Positions 6,651 through 17,352 of a stretch of DNA of 52,625 nucleotides are shown one piece after another. The stretch spans positions 1 to 52,625 of the forward strand of contig SSFI01000052.1 of the NCBI GenBank assembly GCA_008015325.1. The letters are read 5' to 3'. Numbering within the stretch: position 1 is the stretch's first letter; the number at the start of each line of letters is the position of its first letter. The notes under the pieces are model-generated. The model was not told the DNA's origin and made no database searches. It saw only the letters and a program-made list of their open reading frames with translations. This stretch comes from Rheinheimera sp. (GTDB taxonomy: Bacteria > Pseudomonadota > Gammaproteobacteria > Enterobacterales > Alteromonadaceae). Made by a program: the position numbers and the translations under genes.

Positions 6651-8564
6651 ATGATCAGACTGATGTTTTTGACTGTGCTGAGCGGGTTATTGTTGAGTGT
6701 GGCGACAAGCGCTGTGGCAGAAGTCGATGCAGCAACCACAGCAAAAGAGCCGATACCAGCTTATCAGGCTCAGCCTTGTGATTTGCCCGTGGCCTCAGCC
6801 GACGTGGCGGCGCGGCTGCAATGCGGCATGCTGAAAGTGCAAAGCCCGGATGGCAGCCCGTTTCAGCTGGCGGTGGTGCGCAAAGCCGCGACAGAACCCA
6901 AAGCCGGCGCTGCGCCTGTGCTGTTTTTACATGGCGGCCCTGGCGGGGAAATGACCCGTTTCACCGGCTTATCCGAAGGCGATTTCGCGCCGGGCCATGA
7001 GCTCATCGCCATCGATATGCGTGGCTCCGGCCGCAGCACGCCGTTGTTTTGCCCCAAGCTCGCGGCAGAATTAACCAAAGCACTGGCAGCAAGCCCGGAC
7101 GACAGCAGCTTGGTACAGCAAAGGCGCGCGGCGCTGCTGCAATGCCAGCAACAGATGCTGGCGCAGGGCTACAGCCCGGCCGATTTTGGCACAGTGCAGA
7201 CAGTACAGGATTTGGAACTGCTGCGTGAACAGCTGAATATCGAGAAATGGCATTTATATTCAGTGTCTTACGGCACTGTGGTTGCGCTGCAGTATCTGGC
7301 GGTAGCGCCACAGGCGCTGGAGTCTGTCACGCTGGATTCGGTCTATCCGCCGGACGAACTGCTGACTTCGTTTAAATTGCAACAAGACCAATGGCTGCGC
7401 CAGCTGGATCTGCTGTGTCAGCAACAAAACGGCTGCGCGTCGCGCTTCGGCGCCATTCCGGAACTGTTTAACCGCGCTATCACTGAATTAACTCAGCGCC
7501 CGCTGCAACTGGAAAATGGTGCTGGCACGCTGCTGCTGACGCCGGATAAATTGCGGCTGGCCGTGATGGCGGCGGCGACAGCGGAGCAGCCGCTGTCCTT
7601 GTTGCTGCTGTGGCTGGAGGCGGTGAGTCAGCGTAATACCGCGCTATTGAAGCCCTGGGCTGAAGCCATGCTGCAGCAGTCGCCCATTCAATTTGCTGCA
7701 GCGATGGCGACTGAGTGTGCTGATCGGCAACGTTATTACCAGCAGGGGCGGGCAGATAGTCTGGAGCAGGTTTTTGGTCTGCCGGAAGGGGTTTGTGCGT
7801 CGTTTGGCGTCGCAACCGGGGCTGAGCCCGGACCGGTGCAGGTCCCGCAGGTGCCGGAAACTGCCAGGGTCAGAACGTCGGTGTTGCTGCTGGCCGGAGG
7901 GCTGGATGTATTTCAGCCGGACAGCCTGGTGCTGTCGCAGTGGCTGGGGCCACACAGCCAGCTGGTAGCAGTGTCCGGCGCTTTACATGGCGTGCGCGGT
8001 GCAGCGCCTTGCCTGCGTAAAATGGTCGGTGATTTTATCCGCGCGCCAGAACGTTTTGGGCCGCCCGGTTGTTTAGCTGAAGTTGCAAAGCCATATCTGG
8101 TCACCGCGCTCGAGCCGAACCCGACAGTCGCGTCTGCGCTGGCGTCGCTGCAACAGGCGCAGCCATCTGCGCTGCTGTTGGCTTTGGTGCTGAGCTTGCT
8201 GCTCAGTGCGCTGCTCGGTGTTGTCTGGCCTGTGTTGGCCGGGCTGTGGTTTTGGCTGAGTGGCAGGCCGCAGCCGGTCTGCCGCACCGGGTTACTCAGC
8301 GGCGCATCCGTGTTGCTGAGCCTGGCCCTCTGGGGCGGATTGGTGTGGTCTTTGTGGCAGACGCTGGAGCGGCAAAGCGCCGAACTCTGGCTGGGCTTGC
8401 CGCCGGACAGTCAGCCCTGGCGTCTGGTCATTGCGCTGACTTTTGTGCCGGTACTGATTTTTGGCTGGTGGTTGGCGCGGCAACAACGCTGGCGTCAATT
8501 ACTGGCACAGCTGGCGCTTGGCAGCGCAGTGTTGCTGGCTTTAGCACTGCAGCTGGTGCCCTGA
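6651..8564 (+). CDS. Alpha/beta hydrolase, TAP-like, with membrane tail
   Basis: A 637-residue protein. It has an N-terminal signal (residues 1-23) and an S33/proline-iminopeptidase-like hydrolase core: oxyanion motif HGGPGG at 94-99, nucleophile elbow SVSYG with Ser206, acid in AGGLDVFQP, and base in SGALHGVRG. A C-terminal region of about 130 residues from ~505 holds about four hydrophobic helices. Relatives such as tripeptidyl aminopeptidases cleave N-terminal residues from peptides outside the cell. Here the catalytic domain would face the periplasm and be held by the C-terminal membrane domain, which is an unusual fusion. The first Gly of the usual GxSxG is Ser (S204). AAAGGA at 6636-6641 sets the start. 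The gene stands alone between the regulator and the HDOD gene. Confidence 0.85.
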   Translation: MIRLMFLTVLSGLLLSVATSAVAEVDAATTAKEPIPAYQAQPCDLPVASADVAARLQCGMLKVQSPDGSPFQLAVVRKAATEPKAGAAPVLFLHGGPGGEMTRFTGLSEGDFAPGHELIAIDMRGSGRSTPLFCPKLAAELTKALAASPDDSSLVQQRRAALLQCQQQMLAQGYSPADFGTVQTVQDLELLREQLNIEKWHLYSVSYGTVVALQYLAVAPQALESVTLDSVYPPDELLTSFKLQQDQWLRQLDLLCQQQNGCASRFGAIPELFNRAITELTQRPLQLENGAGTLLLTPDKLRLAVMAAATAEQPLSLLLLWLEAVSQRNTALLKPWAEAMLQQSPIQFAAAMATECADRQRYYQQGRADSLEQVFGLPEGVCASFGVATGAEPGPVQVPQVPETARVRTSVLLLAGGLDVFQPDSLVLSQWLGPHSQLVAVSGALHGVRGAAPCLRKMVGDFIRAPERFGPPGCLAEVAKPYLVTALEPNPTVASALASLQQAQPSALLLALVLSLLLSALLGVVWPVLAGLWFWLSGRPQPVCRTGLLSGASVLLSLALWGGLVWSLWQTLERQSAELWLGLPPDSQPWRLVIALTFVPVLIFGWWLARQQRWRQLLAQLALGSAVLLALALQLVP

Positions 8565-8587
8565 ATCGCGTCAGTCATGAAATAAAC

Positions 8588-8631
8588 CCGGCAGACAGCC
8601 CATTTGCCGCTCCGCCTGTCGAGTCTGCCGG
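8588..8631. repeat. Intergenic inverted repeat after hydrolase gene
   Basis: The perfect 9-base arms CCGGCAGAC (8588-8596) and GTCTGCCGG (8623-8631) are separated by 26 bases, starting 23 bases after the hydrolase stop. There is no T-run, so it is not a standard intrinsic terminator. It could stabilise the 3' end of the mRNA. Confidence 0.4.
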
Positions 8632-8714
8632 CATCGCCTCTGGTGCAGCCCAGACTGACTATGCTAATGAAGCCGGCGTATCGCCATGCAAAGGTTTTGT
8701 AAATTCACTACGAA

Positions 8715-8749
8715 CACGGCGAGGCTGCTGCTACAGTGCAGCCGCCGTG
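8715..8749 (+). promoter_or_regulatory. Stem-loop before HDOD gene
   Basis: CACGGC-GA-GGCTGC (8715-8728) pairs with GCAGCC-GCCGTG (8738-8749), giving a 12-pair stem with a 2-base bulge and a 9-base loop. It ends 8 bases before the ribosome-binding site GGAGAG (8758-8763). It may tune translation of the HDOD gene or of the operon it may start. Confidence 0.4.
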
Positions 8750-8772
8750 ACTGCTATGGAGAGAATCATCAA

Positions 8773-9870
8773 ATGTTTCAAGTAGTTGTTGTTGGCATCA
8801 ATCCGTCGTTACAAAGCCTGGTGCGGCACTTATGTCTGGAAAAAGCCCATTTGTGGCAGTGCCGGTTTTTCCCTACGGTCGGCAGTTATCTGCAGGCGCC
8901 CAGACTCGACAGCCAGATTGATTTACTGATTTTTGATGGCCTCAGTATCACCAGCAGTCTGGAAGATAAACGACTGGTGTGTTTTCAGGCGCCCTTGGCG
9001 CTGCGGGTGATTTTAACCGACCCGCAGCATGACGATGTGGTGCTCGGCCATTTAAGTCATTTTCACAGTTTTATCGGCACTGAGCTCAATACCGAACATT
9101 TGCAGCAGTTGTTTGCCAATGCGACGCGGTTGTCGGAATTGCCGCTCGGTGAGCAGGAACGCCGTCTGGTCGGCGGTCTGTATGACTTTCCGCAGTTGCC
9201 GTCGTTGTTGACTGAGCTTGACAAGTTATTGTCTGAGGCCAACGTCAGTGCAGCTGCGGTAGCCGGTTTGATCAGCACAGATCCGCTGGTCGTATCCCGG
9301 TTATTCCAGTTAGTGAATTCGCCTTATATGGGGTTTGTCAGCGAAACCTGGAATCTGGAAGTGGCGATCAGCCGGTTGGGTTATCAGAGCCTGCGCAGCC
9401 TGGTGGTGGTGCTGGCGATGAAAGGCGGCAAAGTGCCGGAAGATCAGCAGGCCGAACGCCAGCAGTTGCTGGATCAGATTTTGATGCAAGCCGGGCAGGC
9501 GCGCAGTTATGCCCGCAGTTCAGGTTTTAGCCGGATGCTGCAGGACCAGGTGTTTATTGCGGCACTGCTTAGTGGTTTTGGCAAGCTGGTGTTGCTGCAA
9601 AATGGCCGCGCGGCGGGCGATGCAGAACTCAGTGAACGCAATCCGGCCGGCCGCTCCAGTTATCTGGCGGTGTCGGCGTTTTTACTGACGTTATGGGGTT
9701 TTGAAAATTGGGTCATTGCCGCGGTGCTGAATCAGCACAGCTGGCAATCTGAAGGGGTAGGTGCCCAGATCAGCAACTGTCTGCATCTGGCGCGGGCCCA
9801 ACAGCAAGGGACCATCACATTAAACGCGGCAGAGCGACAGCAAGCCTTACAGGCGGGTTTTGTGCTCTGA
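8773..9870 (+). CDS. HDOD-domain signalling protein
   Basis: A 365-residue protein with two parts. Residues ~1-125 look like a degenerate response-regulator fold (VVVVGINPSLQSLVRH, then LLIFDGL where the phospho-Asp would be). Residues ~135-340 are an HDOD domain (FPQLPSLLTELDKLLSE, ISTDPLVVSRLFQLVNSPYMG, ISRLGYQSLRSLVV). HDOD proteins lack the metal-binding His-Asp pair of true HD phosphodiesterases and act as adaptors in chemotaxis, c-di-GMP and stress signalling. The start ATG at 8773 follows GGAGAG by 9 bases; an upstream in-frame ATG at 8686 lies before the stem-loop and has no such site. Only 24 bases separate the stop from the efflux adaptor gene, so co-transcription with the pump is likely. 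Confidence 0.8.
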   Translation: MFQVVVVGINPSLQSLVRHLCLEKAHLWQCRFFPTVGSYLQAPRLDSQIDLLIFDGLSITSSLEDKRLVCFQAPLALRVILTDPQHDDVVLGHLSHFHSFIGTELNTEHLQQLFANATRLSELPLGEQERRLVGGLYDFPQLPSLLTELDKLLSEANVSAAAVAGLISTDPLVVSRLFQLVNSPYMGFVSETWNLEVAISRLGYQSLRSLVVVLAMKGGKVPEDQQAERQQLLDQILMQAGQARSYARSSGFSRMLQDQVFIAALLSGFGKLVLLQNGRAAGDAELSERNPAGRSSYLAVSAFLLTLWGFENWVIAAVLNQHSWQSEGVGAQISNCLHLARAQQQGTITLNAAERQQALQAGFVL

Positions 9871-9894
9871 CACAAAATAGTTGGAAAGGGAAAG

Positions 9895-11178
9895 ATGCAA
9901 TTAAAATGGTTGGTTTCAGGGGCGGTGTTGCTGGCAGCCGCCGGGATGGGTGGTTATCTGTGGCAGCAACAGGATGAAGCAGCACCAGCCGGGGCAGCGC
10001 AAGCCGCAGGGGCCCAGGCCGGTCAAAGACCTGGTGGTCCGCAAGCCGGTGGTCAACAAGCGGGCGCCCCGCAGGCAGGGCAAAGACCAGGCGCTGGCCC
10101 ACGTCGCGCTGGTGGCCCAGGTGGTGCAGGAGCCAACCCATGGAATGCGCCGGTGCCGGTGCGGGTGATCAGCGCTGAAACCACTGATTTAAAAGTCCAG
10201 TTTAAAACTATCGGTACTGCGACTGCGTTAAACACAGTGCTGGTGCAACCACGGGTCAGTGGCCCCTTGCTGGCGCTGCATTTTACCGAAGGCCAAAAAG
10301 TTGAAGCCGGCCAGCTGCTGGCGGAAATTGACCCTGCCCCTTACCAGGTCAAACTGGCACAGGCCGAAGGTCAGCTGCAGCAAAACGTGGCGCAGCTGAA
10401 AAACGCCGAACTAGACCTCGCACTCTATGAAAAACTGAAAACGCAGAACTCGATTTCCCGTCAGCAGTACAACACGCAGCAGGCCTTGGTGAATCAGCTG
10501 AAAGGTTCGCTGAAGTCCAATCAGGCGCAAATCGACGCCGCCAAACTTGAATTATCTTACACCCGCATAGTGGCGCCAATTAGTGGCAAAACCGGTTTAC
10601 GTAAAGTCGACGCCGGTAATCTGGTGCAGGCCAACAGCGCGGAAGGCTTAGTCAGCATCACGCAAAGTGCTCCGATTTATGTGGTGTTCAGCATTCCAGA
10701 AACGCAGTTGCAAAGCCTGCGTCTGGCCGTGCAGGACCAACAAAAACAACAGCAAAAACTGGTGGTTGAAGCCTGGGACCGTAACGACAAACAGTTACTG
10801 GCCACCGGCGAACTGACCACGCTGGACAACCAGATTGACCCGGCGACCGGTACGCTGAAGCTCAAAGCGCAGTTTGCCAATAGCGACGATCAGCTGTTCC
10901 CGAATCAGTTTGTGAATGTGCGGCTGAATATCGCTTCAAGGCCCGGCGCTGTGACTATTCCGCAAGACGCCGTGCAATATGGTGCTGAAGGCACTTTTAT
11001 CTATGTGATTGAAAACAAAAAAGCTCAGCTGAAAATGCTCGAGCTGGGTGTGGTCGACAATGGCCGTGTTGAAGTGCGCAGTGGCCTCAAAGGCGGCGAC
11101 CAGATTGTGATGGAGGGCCTCGACCGGTTAAGACCGGGCCGCGACGTAGAATTGGTACAAAGCAGCCAGCAGGAATAA
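9895..11178 (+). CDS. mdtA: RND efflux periplasmic adaptor, MdtA-like
   Basis: A 427-residue membrane-fusion protein that links an RND pump to an outer-membrane channel. Residues 1-22 are an N-terminal anchor. Residues ~28-85 are a low-complexity Gly/Ala/Gln/Pro/Arg linker with imperfect QAGQRPG repeats. Then come the barrel-sandwich half-motif (VLVQPRVSGPLLALHFTEGQ), a helical hairpin (~residues 150-205), the second half-motif (YTRIVAPISGKTGLRKVDAG), a beta-barrel and a membrane-proximal domain (TIPQDAVQYGAEGTFIYV). It precedes two RND permease genes, with only three bases to the first. MdtA of the MdtABC system is the closest fit by layout; MuxA is the Pseudomonas equivalent. The linker is longer than usual. 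Confidence 0.9.
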   Translation: MQLKWLVSGAVLLAAAGMGGYLWQQQDEAAPAGAAQAAGAQAGQRPGGPQAGGQQAGAPQAGQRPGAGPRRAGGPGGAGANPWNAPVPVRVISAETTDLKVQFKTIGTATALNTVLVQPRVSGPLLALHFTEGQKVEAGQLLAEIDPAPYQVKLAQAEGQLQQNVAQLKNAELDLALYEKLKTQNSISRQQYNTQQALVNQLKGSLKSNQAQIDAAKLELSYTRIVAPISGKTGLRKVDAGNLVQANSAEGLVSITQSAPIYVVFSIPETQLQSLRLAVQDQQKQQQKLVVEAWDRNDKQLLATGELTTLDNQIDPATGTLKLKAQFANSDDQLFPNQFVNVRLNIASRPGAVTIPQDAVQYGAEGTFIYVIENKKAQLKMLELGVVDNGRVEVRSGLKGGDQIVMEGLDRLRPGRDVELVQSSQQE

Positions 11179-11181
11179 CCC

Positions 11182-14100
11182 ATGCAACTGTCCAAACCTT
11201 TTATTCTGCGCCCGGTTGCCACCTCCTTGTTGATGCTGGCGCTGCTGATCGCCGGTATTCTTGGCTGGCGGCAATTGCCGGTGGCGGCGCTGCCGCAGGT
11301 GGATTACCCGATTATTCAGGTGTTCAGCTTTTATCCGGGTGCAAGCCCAGACGTGATGGCGCGCACTGTCACCGCGCCGCTGGAACGTCGCCTGGGGCAA
11401 ATTCCCGGTCTGAAACAGATGTCGTCGTCCAGCAGTGGCGGCGCTTCCGTGCTGACGCTGCAGTTCGCTCTTGTTGTCGATATGGGCGTGGCTGAGCAGG
11501 AAGTGCAGGCCGCCATTAATACTGCCAGTTCTTTATTGCCTAACGACATGCCAATTCCGCCGGTGTACCGCAAGGTTAATCCGGCCGATGCGCCTATTCT
11601 GACGCTGGCGGTCAGCGCCAAAGCGATGGCCTTGCCGCAAGTCTATGATTTGGTGGATACACGGATGGCGCAGAAGCTGGCTCAGGTCAATGGCGTCGGC
11701 ATGGTGAGCCTGGCTGGCGGTCAGCGCCCGGCCATTCGGGTCAAAGCCAACCCGTCCGCTTTAGCCGGTTTGGGTCTGACGATGGACAGCCTGCGCAGCG
11801 CTATTGTTGCCGCCAATACCAATCAGCCAAAAGGTAATTTTGACGGCCCATTTCGCTCCACCATGCTGGAAGTCAACGACCAGTTAAGTTCCACGGCGGA
11901 ATATGAAGCGCTGATTGTTGCCTTTAAAGGCGATGCGCCGGTGCGCCTTGGTGATGTCGCCAAAATCGAACAAGGCGCCGAAGACCGTTTTCTGGCGGCC
12001 TGGGCCAATCAAAGCGCGGCGGTGCTTATTAATATTCAGCGTCAGCCCGGCGCCAACGTCATCGAAGTGACAGACCGGGTGCGAGAGTTATTGCCGCAGC
12101 TGACCGCCACGCTGCCGGCTGAGCTGGATGTGTCGATCCTCAGCGACCGTACTGAATCCATCCGCGCCGCAGTGCGCGACGTGCAACACGAGCTGCTGTT
12201 TGCTATTGCGCTGGTGATTGCCGTGACTTTTGTGTTTTTACGCACTATTCCGGCCACTATCATTCCGTCGCTGGCGGTGCCGCTGTCGATCATCGGTACT
12301 TTTGCTGTGATGTATCTGCTGGAATTTTCCATCAATAACCTGACGCTGATGGCGCTGGTGATCGCGACCGGTTTTGTCGTCGACGATGCCATCGTGATGC
12401 TGGAAAATATTGCCCGCCATCGCGAGCAGGGCGCGTCGGCGCTGGATGCGGCGAAAAACGGCGCCAAAGAGATTGGTTTTACGCTGATTTCGTTAACCTT
12501 TTCCTTAATTGCCGTGTTAATTCCGCTGCTGTTTATGGCCGATGTGGTCGGCCGGTTATTCTTTGAATTTGCCGTGACGCTGGCGGTGGCGATTTTAATC
12601 TCCTTGCTGGTGTCGTTAACGCTGACGCCAATGCTGTGTGCACACCTGCTGAAAACCTTACCGCCGCATGAAGATGGCACAGGTTTTATGGCGCGGGTGA
12701 TCCGTCGTTATGGCGAGATGCTGCAATGGGTTTTAGCGCATCAGCGCCTGGGGATGCTGGCGATGCTGGGCAGTGTGGCGTTAACCGCAGTGCTTTATCT
12801 CGCGGTACCCAAAGGCTTTTTCCCGGTGCAGGACAGCGGCGTGATCCAGATAGTCACCGAAGCGCCGCAGGATATTTCTTTTGCGGCGATGACCGAGCGG
12901 CAACAGCAGCTGGCCGCGGCATTGCAGGATGACCCTGCCGTGGCAAGCCTGAGTAGTTTTATCGGCGTGGACGGCAGCAATGTCAGCCTCAATGCCGGCC
13001 GTATTCAACTGAACCTGAAATCACATAGCGAGCGCGACGAACATGCGCTTGAAGTGATTGATCGGCTGCGGCAAAAAGCGGCGCAGGTGCCTGGCATTAC
13101 CGCCTGGTTCCAGAGTGTGCAGGAACTCAGTATCGAAGACAAAATCAGCCGCACCCAATATCAGTTCACGCTGACATCGCCCGACAGCGAAGTGCTGGCG
13201 CAGTGGTTGCCGGATTTGATGAGCGCACTGAAAGCCCGGCCAGAACTCGCTGATGTGGCAGATGATTTAGCCGAAAATGGCCTGCAGGCTTATGTCGATA
13301 TCGACCGCACTGCGGCGGCGCGGCTGGGCATCAGCGTCAGTCAAATCGGCACTGCGCTGCAAAGTGCTTTTGCTCAGCGCCAAATCACTACTTTGTTTAC
13401 GCAGGCCAACCAATATCGCGTCATTCTGGAAGTCGACCCGGAGCAGGCGCAGGGTTTAGATGCACTGGATAAACTCTTTATCAATACCGCATCCGGCAGC
13501 CCGGTGCCTTTGTCATCGGTCGCCACAGTGACGCAAAAACCGGCGCGGCTGCTGATTAACCATCAGGGCCAGTTCCCGGCGGTGACGCTGTCATTTAACC
13601 TGGCCGAAGGTTATTCACTCGGCGATGCGGTGGCGGCGATTGAACAAGTGCAGCAGCAGATGCAACTGCCGGCGTCGATGGAACTGACCTTCCAGGGCGC
13701 GGCTGATGCCTTCCGTGCCAGTTTAAGCAATACCTTGTGGCTGATCCTGGCCGCTGTAGTCACCATGTACATAGTGCTGGGCGTGTTGTACGAAAGCCTC
13801 ATCCACCCGGTGACGATTTTGTCGACTTTACCTTCGGCGACTGTCGGCGCGCTGGCGGCTTTGCTGCTGACCGACCGGCCTTTGGACCTGATTGCTGTCA
13901 TTGGTATTGTGCTGCTGATTGGCCTGGTGAAGAAAAACGGCATTATGATGGTCGACTTTGCGCTCGAGGCGCAGCGTAGCCGAGGTTTGTCACCACAGCA
14001 GGCGATTTATGAAGCGGCGCTGCTGCGCTTCAGGCCAATTCTGATGACGACTTTGGCAGCTTTGTTTGGTGCTATTCCGCTGCTGCTTGCAACAGGTTCA

Positions 14101-14250
14101 GGTGCTGAGCTGCGTCAGCCGCTTGGATTAGTGATGGTCGGTGGTTTGCTGGTCAGTCAGGTGTTAACGCTGTTCACCACGCCTGTGGTGTATTTATGGT
14201 TTGACCGGCACCTGAGCCGCAAGTCGAATGTTGCTGCGGAGGCGGTATGA
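11182..14250 (+). CDS. mdtB: RND multidrug permease, MdtB-like
   Basis: A 1022-residue proton-driven inner-membrane pump subunit of the HAE1/AcrB superfamily. It has the duplicated layout of 12 helices and two large periplasmic loops. The proton-relay Asp pair is present in helix 4 ([13 protein letters not shown]), and the relay Lys in helix 10 ([13 protein letters not shown]). The N-terminus ([20 protein letters not shown]) is typical of the MdtB/MuxB branch, which works as a heterotrimer with MdtC. It starts three bases after the adaptor stop and overlaps the next permease by four bases, so the two are translationally coupled. Export of bile-salt-, novobiocin- or flavonoid-like compounds is known for the family. 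No outer-membrane channel gene is in the window, so a TolC elsewhere is presumed. Confidence 0.93.
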   Translation: MQLSKPFILRPVATSLLMLALLIAGILGWRQLPVAALPQVDYPIIQVFSFYPGASPDVMARTVTAPLERRLGQIPGLKQMSSSSSGGASVLTLQFALVVDMGVAEQEVQAAINTASSLLPNDMPIPPVYRKVNPADAPILTLAVSAKAMALPQVYDLVDTRMAQKLAQVNGVGMVSLAGGQRPAIRVKANPSALAGLGLTMDSLRSAIVAANTNQPKGNFDGPFRSTMLEVNDQLSSTAEYEALIVAFKGDAPVRLGDVAKIEQGAEDRFLAAWANQSAAVLINIQRQPGANVIEVTDRVRELLPQLTATLPAELDVSILSDRTESIRAAVRDVQHELLFAIALVIAVTFVFLRTIPATIIPSLAVPLSIIGTFAVMYLLEFSINNLTLMALVIATGFVVDDAIVMLENIARHREQGASALDAAKNGAKEIGFTLISLTFSLIAVLIPLLFMADVVGRLFFEFAVTLAVAILISLLVSLTLTPMLCAHLLKTLPPHEDGTGFMARVIRRYGEMLQWVLAHQRLGMLAMLGSVALTAVLYLAVPKGFFPVQDSGVIQIVTEAPQDISFAAMTERQQQLAAALQDDPAVASLSSFIGVDGSNVSLNAGRIQLNLKSHSERDEHALEVIDRLRQKAAQVPGITAWFQSVQELSIEDKISRTQYQFTLTSPDSEVLAQWLPDLMSALKARPELADVADDLAENGLQAYVDIDRTAAARLGISVSQIGTALQSAFAQRQITTLFTQANQYRVILEVDPEQAQGLDALDKLFINTASGSPVPLSSVATVTQKPARLLINHQGQFPAVTLSFNLAEGYSLGDAVAAIEQVQQQMQLPASMELTFQGAADAFRASLSNTLWLILAAVVTMYIVLGVLYESLIHPVTILSTLPSATVGALAALLLTDRPLDLIAVIGIVLLIGLVKKNGIMMVDFALEAQRSRGLSPQQAIYEAALLRFRPILMTTLAALFGAIPLLLATGSGAELRQPLGLVMVGGLLVSQVLTLFTTPVVYLWFDRHLSRKSNVAAEAV

Positions 14251-17200
14251 AGCTGAGTCTGGCGCTGATCCAACGTCCGATCGCCAGCAGTTTATTGGCG
14301 CTGGCGATAGTCCTGCTTGGCTTTTTAAGCTACCGCGCTTTGCCGGTATCGCCGCTGCCGGCGGTGGATTTTCCGATGGTGGTAGTGACCGCCAGTTTAC
14401 CGGGCGCAAGCCCGGAGGCGATGGCGGCGACAGTCGCCACGCCGCTGGAGCGTCAGCTTGGCACTATCGCCGGTCTGCGCCGGTTAAGTTCCAGCAGCAA
14501 TCAGGGCTCGACGCAGATCAGGTTGGAGTTTGATTTAGACCGCAATGTCGATGAAGCCGCGCGCGAAGTGCAGGCGGCGATTAACACAGTACGCGGCCAA
14601 TTGCCGGCCGGCATGCCGGGTAATCCGACATATCGCAAAATGAACCCGTCGCAAATGCCGGTGATGGCGCTGGCGCTGTCGAGTGACAGCCTGCCGGCAT
14701 CGGCGTTGTACGACACTGCCGCTACAATTTTGGCGCAGAAAATCGCCCAGATTCAGGGCGTTGGCGAAGTGGAAGTCACAGGTTCTTCGCTGCCGGCAGT
14801 GCGGGTGCAACTGAATCCGTCGCTGCTCAGCCAATATGGCATTGCACTCGATGAAGTACGCAGCACCATCAGCGCGGTCAATTCGAATTTACCCATCGGC
14901 ACGCTGGAACAGGACGATTTACGCTGGCAAATCAACCTGAGTCAGACATTGCGTAACGCCGATGATTACGGCGACTTAGTGATTAAATACGTCAATCAGG
15001 CAGCTATTCGCCTAAAAGATGTGGCGATTGTCAGTGATTCGACAGAAAACCGCTACAGCGCTGGCTTTCACAACGACAAACCGGCGGTGATCCTACAAAT
15101 CAGCCGGCGCAGCGGCGCCAATATCGTTGCGACTATCGATGCGATTTATCAGCAGATGCCGGTGCTGGAAGCGCTCATTCCAGAGAATTCCAAATTAGCT
15201 GTGGTGATGGACCGCAGTCCGGTGATCCGCGCGACTTTAGACGAAGCGCAGTTCAGTTTGCTGTTATCTATTGGTTTAGTGGTGGCCGTGGTGCTGCTGT
15301 TTTTGCGCAGTATCCGGGTGGCGCTGATCCCAACTTTGGCCATTCCGGTGTCGTTAATTGGCGCTTTTTGTGTGATGTATGCCTTTGGTTTTTCGCTGAA
15401 TAACCTGTCGGTGATGGCGCTGATTGTCGCGGCAGGTCTGGTGGTCGATGATGCTATCGTTGTGGTGGAAAACATCAAACGCCACCTGGAGCAGGGCATG
15501 TCGCCGCTCAGCGCGGCACGGCGCGGCGCCAGTGAAGTTGGCGTCACGCTGATTGCGATGAACCTGGCGCTGGTGGTGGTGTTTTTATCCATTCTGTTTA
15601 TGGGCGGATTAGTCGAGCGGCTGTTCCGTGAATTCTCGATCACCTTGGTCGGCGCTATGCTGATTTCCTTGCTGGTGTCGCTGACGTTAACGCCGGGTTT
15701 GTCAGCGCGGCTGATGGTGCGCGAAGGCGTCAAAACACAACAAGATGGTTTTTTCCTGCGCTTTCAGGCTGGTTATCAGCGCAGTTTGCGGGCGGTGCTG
15801 CGTTATCGTTATGGCGTAGGTGTTTTATTGCTGGCGCTGTTTGCGGCGTCGGTCTGGTTATTCCGCACGCTGCCTGGCGGCATGTTGCCGGAGCAGGATA
15901 CCGGCCAGCTCAATGGCTTTGTCCGTGGCGACGATGGTTTTTCTTATCAGTTGATGCAGCCAAAAATCGAAGCTTACCGCCAATATTTATTAAAAGATCC
16001 GGCCATTGCCGATGTGACAGGCGCAAGTGGTGGCCAGATGGGCACCAGTAACTCGTTTTTACGTATCCGCTTGAAACCGCTGGAAGAGCGCGGTATTTCG
16101 GCGCAGGAAGTGGTGAACCGCATCCGCGCCGGCGCGCCGAAAATCCCGGGTGGCATGATGTTTTTAAGTGTGGATCAGGACATTCGCCTGGCATCGCCAT
16201 TTGCCAGTTCTGATTATGAACTGCTGTTGATGTCGGGCGATTTAAAACTGCTGAAAAGCTGGTCGAAGAAAATCGCCAAAGCGATGCAGGAACTGCCGGA
16301 GCTGGTGGATGTGAACACGCCGGGCGGCGAAGACACGCAGCAAATTGTGCTGACCATTGACCGCGAAGCGGCGCAGCGGCTTGGTGTCGATATGCGTACA
16401 GTCGCCACTTTACTGAATAACTCGTTTTCGCAGCGTCAGGTCGCGACGCTGTATGACGAAATGAACCAGTACCGCGTGGTGATGGAACTGTTGCCAGGCT
16501 ACACAGCGCAGCCGGAAGTGCTGAAGCAGCTGCAGCTGATCAACAGCCGCGGCGAGCGGGTGCCGTTAAGTGCCATCGCCAGTTACCAGTATGGCCTGTC
16601 GAATGACCGCATCCGGCGTGATAATCAATTTGCCGCGCAGGGCATCGGTTATGCCTTAGCCGAAGGCGTCAGCGCGCAGCAAGCCGATGCAGCGCTGGAC
16701 CGGATGCTGGCTGAACTGATGGTGCCAACGGCAATTTATGCCATTAATGGCGAAGATCAGCGTAACGCTGTGTTTAGCCAGGGTGACCAGCTGTGGCTGT
16801 TTATCGGCGTGGTATTGGCGGTGTATTTGCTGCTCGGTATCTTGTATGAAAGTACCTTGCAGCCGCTGGTGATTTTATCGACTTTGCCCTGTACCGCGCT
16901 CGGCGCTTTGCTGGCGCTGTATTTTACCAATACGCCGCTGAATTTAATTGCCCAGCTGGGGTTGTTCCTGCTGATTGGTATCGTGATGAAAAACGCCATT
17001 CTGCTGGTCGATTTTGCCTTAGCGGCTGAACGCCAGCAGGGGCTGTCACCGCTTGAAGCCATAGTGCTGGCCGGCCAGCAGCGCCTGAGGCCAATTCTGA
17101 TGACCAACTGCGCGGCGATGCTGGGTGCTGTGCCGTTATTACTCGGCATGGGCGAAGGGTCCGAACTGCGGCAACCGCTCGGGATCAGCATCGTTGGCGG

Positions 17201-17303
17201 TTTATTGCTGAGCCAGCTGTTTACGCTCTACAGCACACCGGCGGTGTATCTGCTGTTAAGTCGCTTCACCGCTAAAACCCGCTCCGTGCCCGCACCTGCC
17301 TGA
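14247..17303 (+). CDS. mdtC: RND multidrug permease, MdtC-like
   Basis: A 1018-residue partner of the preceding RND subunit. It carries the same markers: Asp pair in [13 protein letters not shown], relay Lys in [13 protein letters not shown], and paired periplasmic domains. The start [20 protein letters not shown] fits the MdtC/MuxC branch. The ATGA overlap with the upstream gene (14247-14250) couples translation. In E. coli a MdtB2-MdtC trimer assembles with MdtA and TolC; the same is inferred here. A weak terminator-like hairpin follows at 17320-17352. No BaeSR-type two-component genes are adjacent, unlike the enterobacterial operon; an HDOD gene precedes the operon instead. Confidence 0.93.
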   Translation: MKLSLALIQRPIASSLLALAIVLLGFLSYRALPVSPLPAVDFPMVVVTASLPGASPEAMAATVATPLERQLGTIAGLRRLSSSSNQGSTQIRLEFDLDRNVDEAAREVQAAINTVRGQLPAGMPGNPTYRKMNPSQMPVMALALSSDSLPASALYDTAATILAQKIAQIQGVGEVEVTGSSLPAVRVQLNPSLLSQYGIALDEVRSTISAVNSNLPIGTLEQDDLRWQINLSQTLRNADDYGDLVIKYVNQAAIRLKDVAIVSDSTENRYSAGFHNDKPAVILQISRRSGANIVATIDAIYQQMPVLEALIPENSKLAVVMDRSPVIRATLDEAQFSLLLSIGLVVAVVLLFLRSIRVALIPTLAIPVSLIGAFCVMYAFGFSLNNLSVMALIVAAGLVVDDAIVVVENIKRHLEQGMSPLSAARRGASEVGVTLIAMNLALVVVFLSILFMGGLVERLFREFSITLVGAMLISLLVSLTLTPGLSARLMVREGVKTQQDGFFLRFQAGYQRSLRAVLRYRYGVGVLLLALFAASVWLFRTLPGGMLPEQDTGQLNGFVRGDDGFSYQLMQPKIEAYRQYLLKDPAIADVTGASGGQMGTSNSFLRIRLKPLEERGISAQEVVNRIRAGAPKIPGGMMFLSVDQDIRLASPFASSDYELLLMSGDLKLLKSWSKKIAKAMQELPELVDVNTPGGEDTQQIVLTIDREAAQRLGVDMRTVATLLNNSFSQRQVATLYDEMNQYRVVMELLPGYTAQPEVLKQLQLINSRGERVPLSAIASYQYGLSNDRIRRDNQFAAQGIGYALAEGVSAQQADAALDRMLAELMVPTAIYAINGEDQRNAVFSQGDQLWLFIGVVLAVYLLLGILYESTLQPLVILSTLPCTALGALLALYFTNTPLNLIAQLGLFLLIGIVMKNAILLVDFALAAERQQGLSPLEAIVLAGQQRLRPILMTNCAAMLGAVPLLLGMGEGSELRQPLGISIVGGLLLSQLFTLYSTPAVYLLLSRFTAKTRSVPAPA

Positions 17304-17319
17304 ACATTCCTGCTGTCTG

Positions 17320-17352
17320 TGCCTTTGTTGCCTCAAAATAGCCACAAAGGCA
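17320..17352 (+). terminator. Probable terminator after efflux operon
   Basis: The arms TGCCTTTGT (17320-17328) and ACAAAGGCA (17344-17352) with a 15-base loop are followed by TGAATTTTGCTT. The stem is perfect but the U-run is short, so termination may be partial. Confidence 0.45.

Noticed and set aside
12042-12680. A 212-codon minus-strand open frame inside the mdtB-like gene
   Set aside because: Antisense shadow of a conserved membrane protein with Ser/Thr/Ala-rich composition and no start site.
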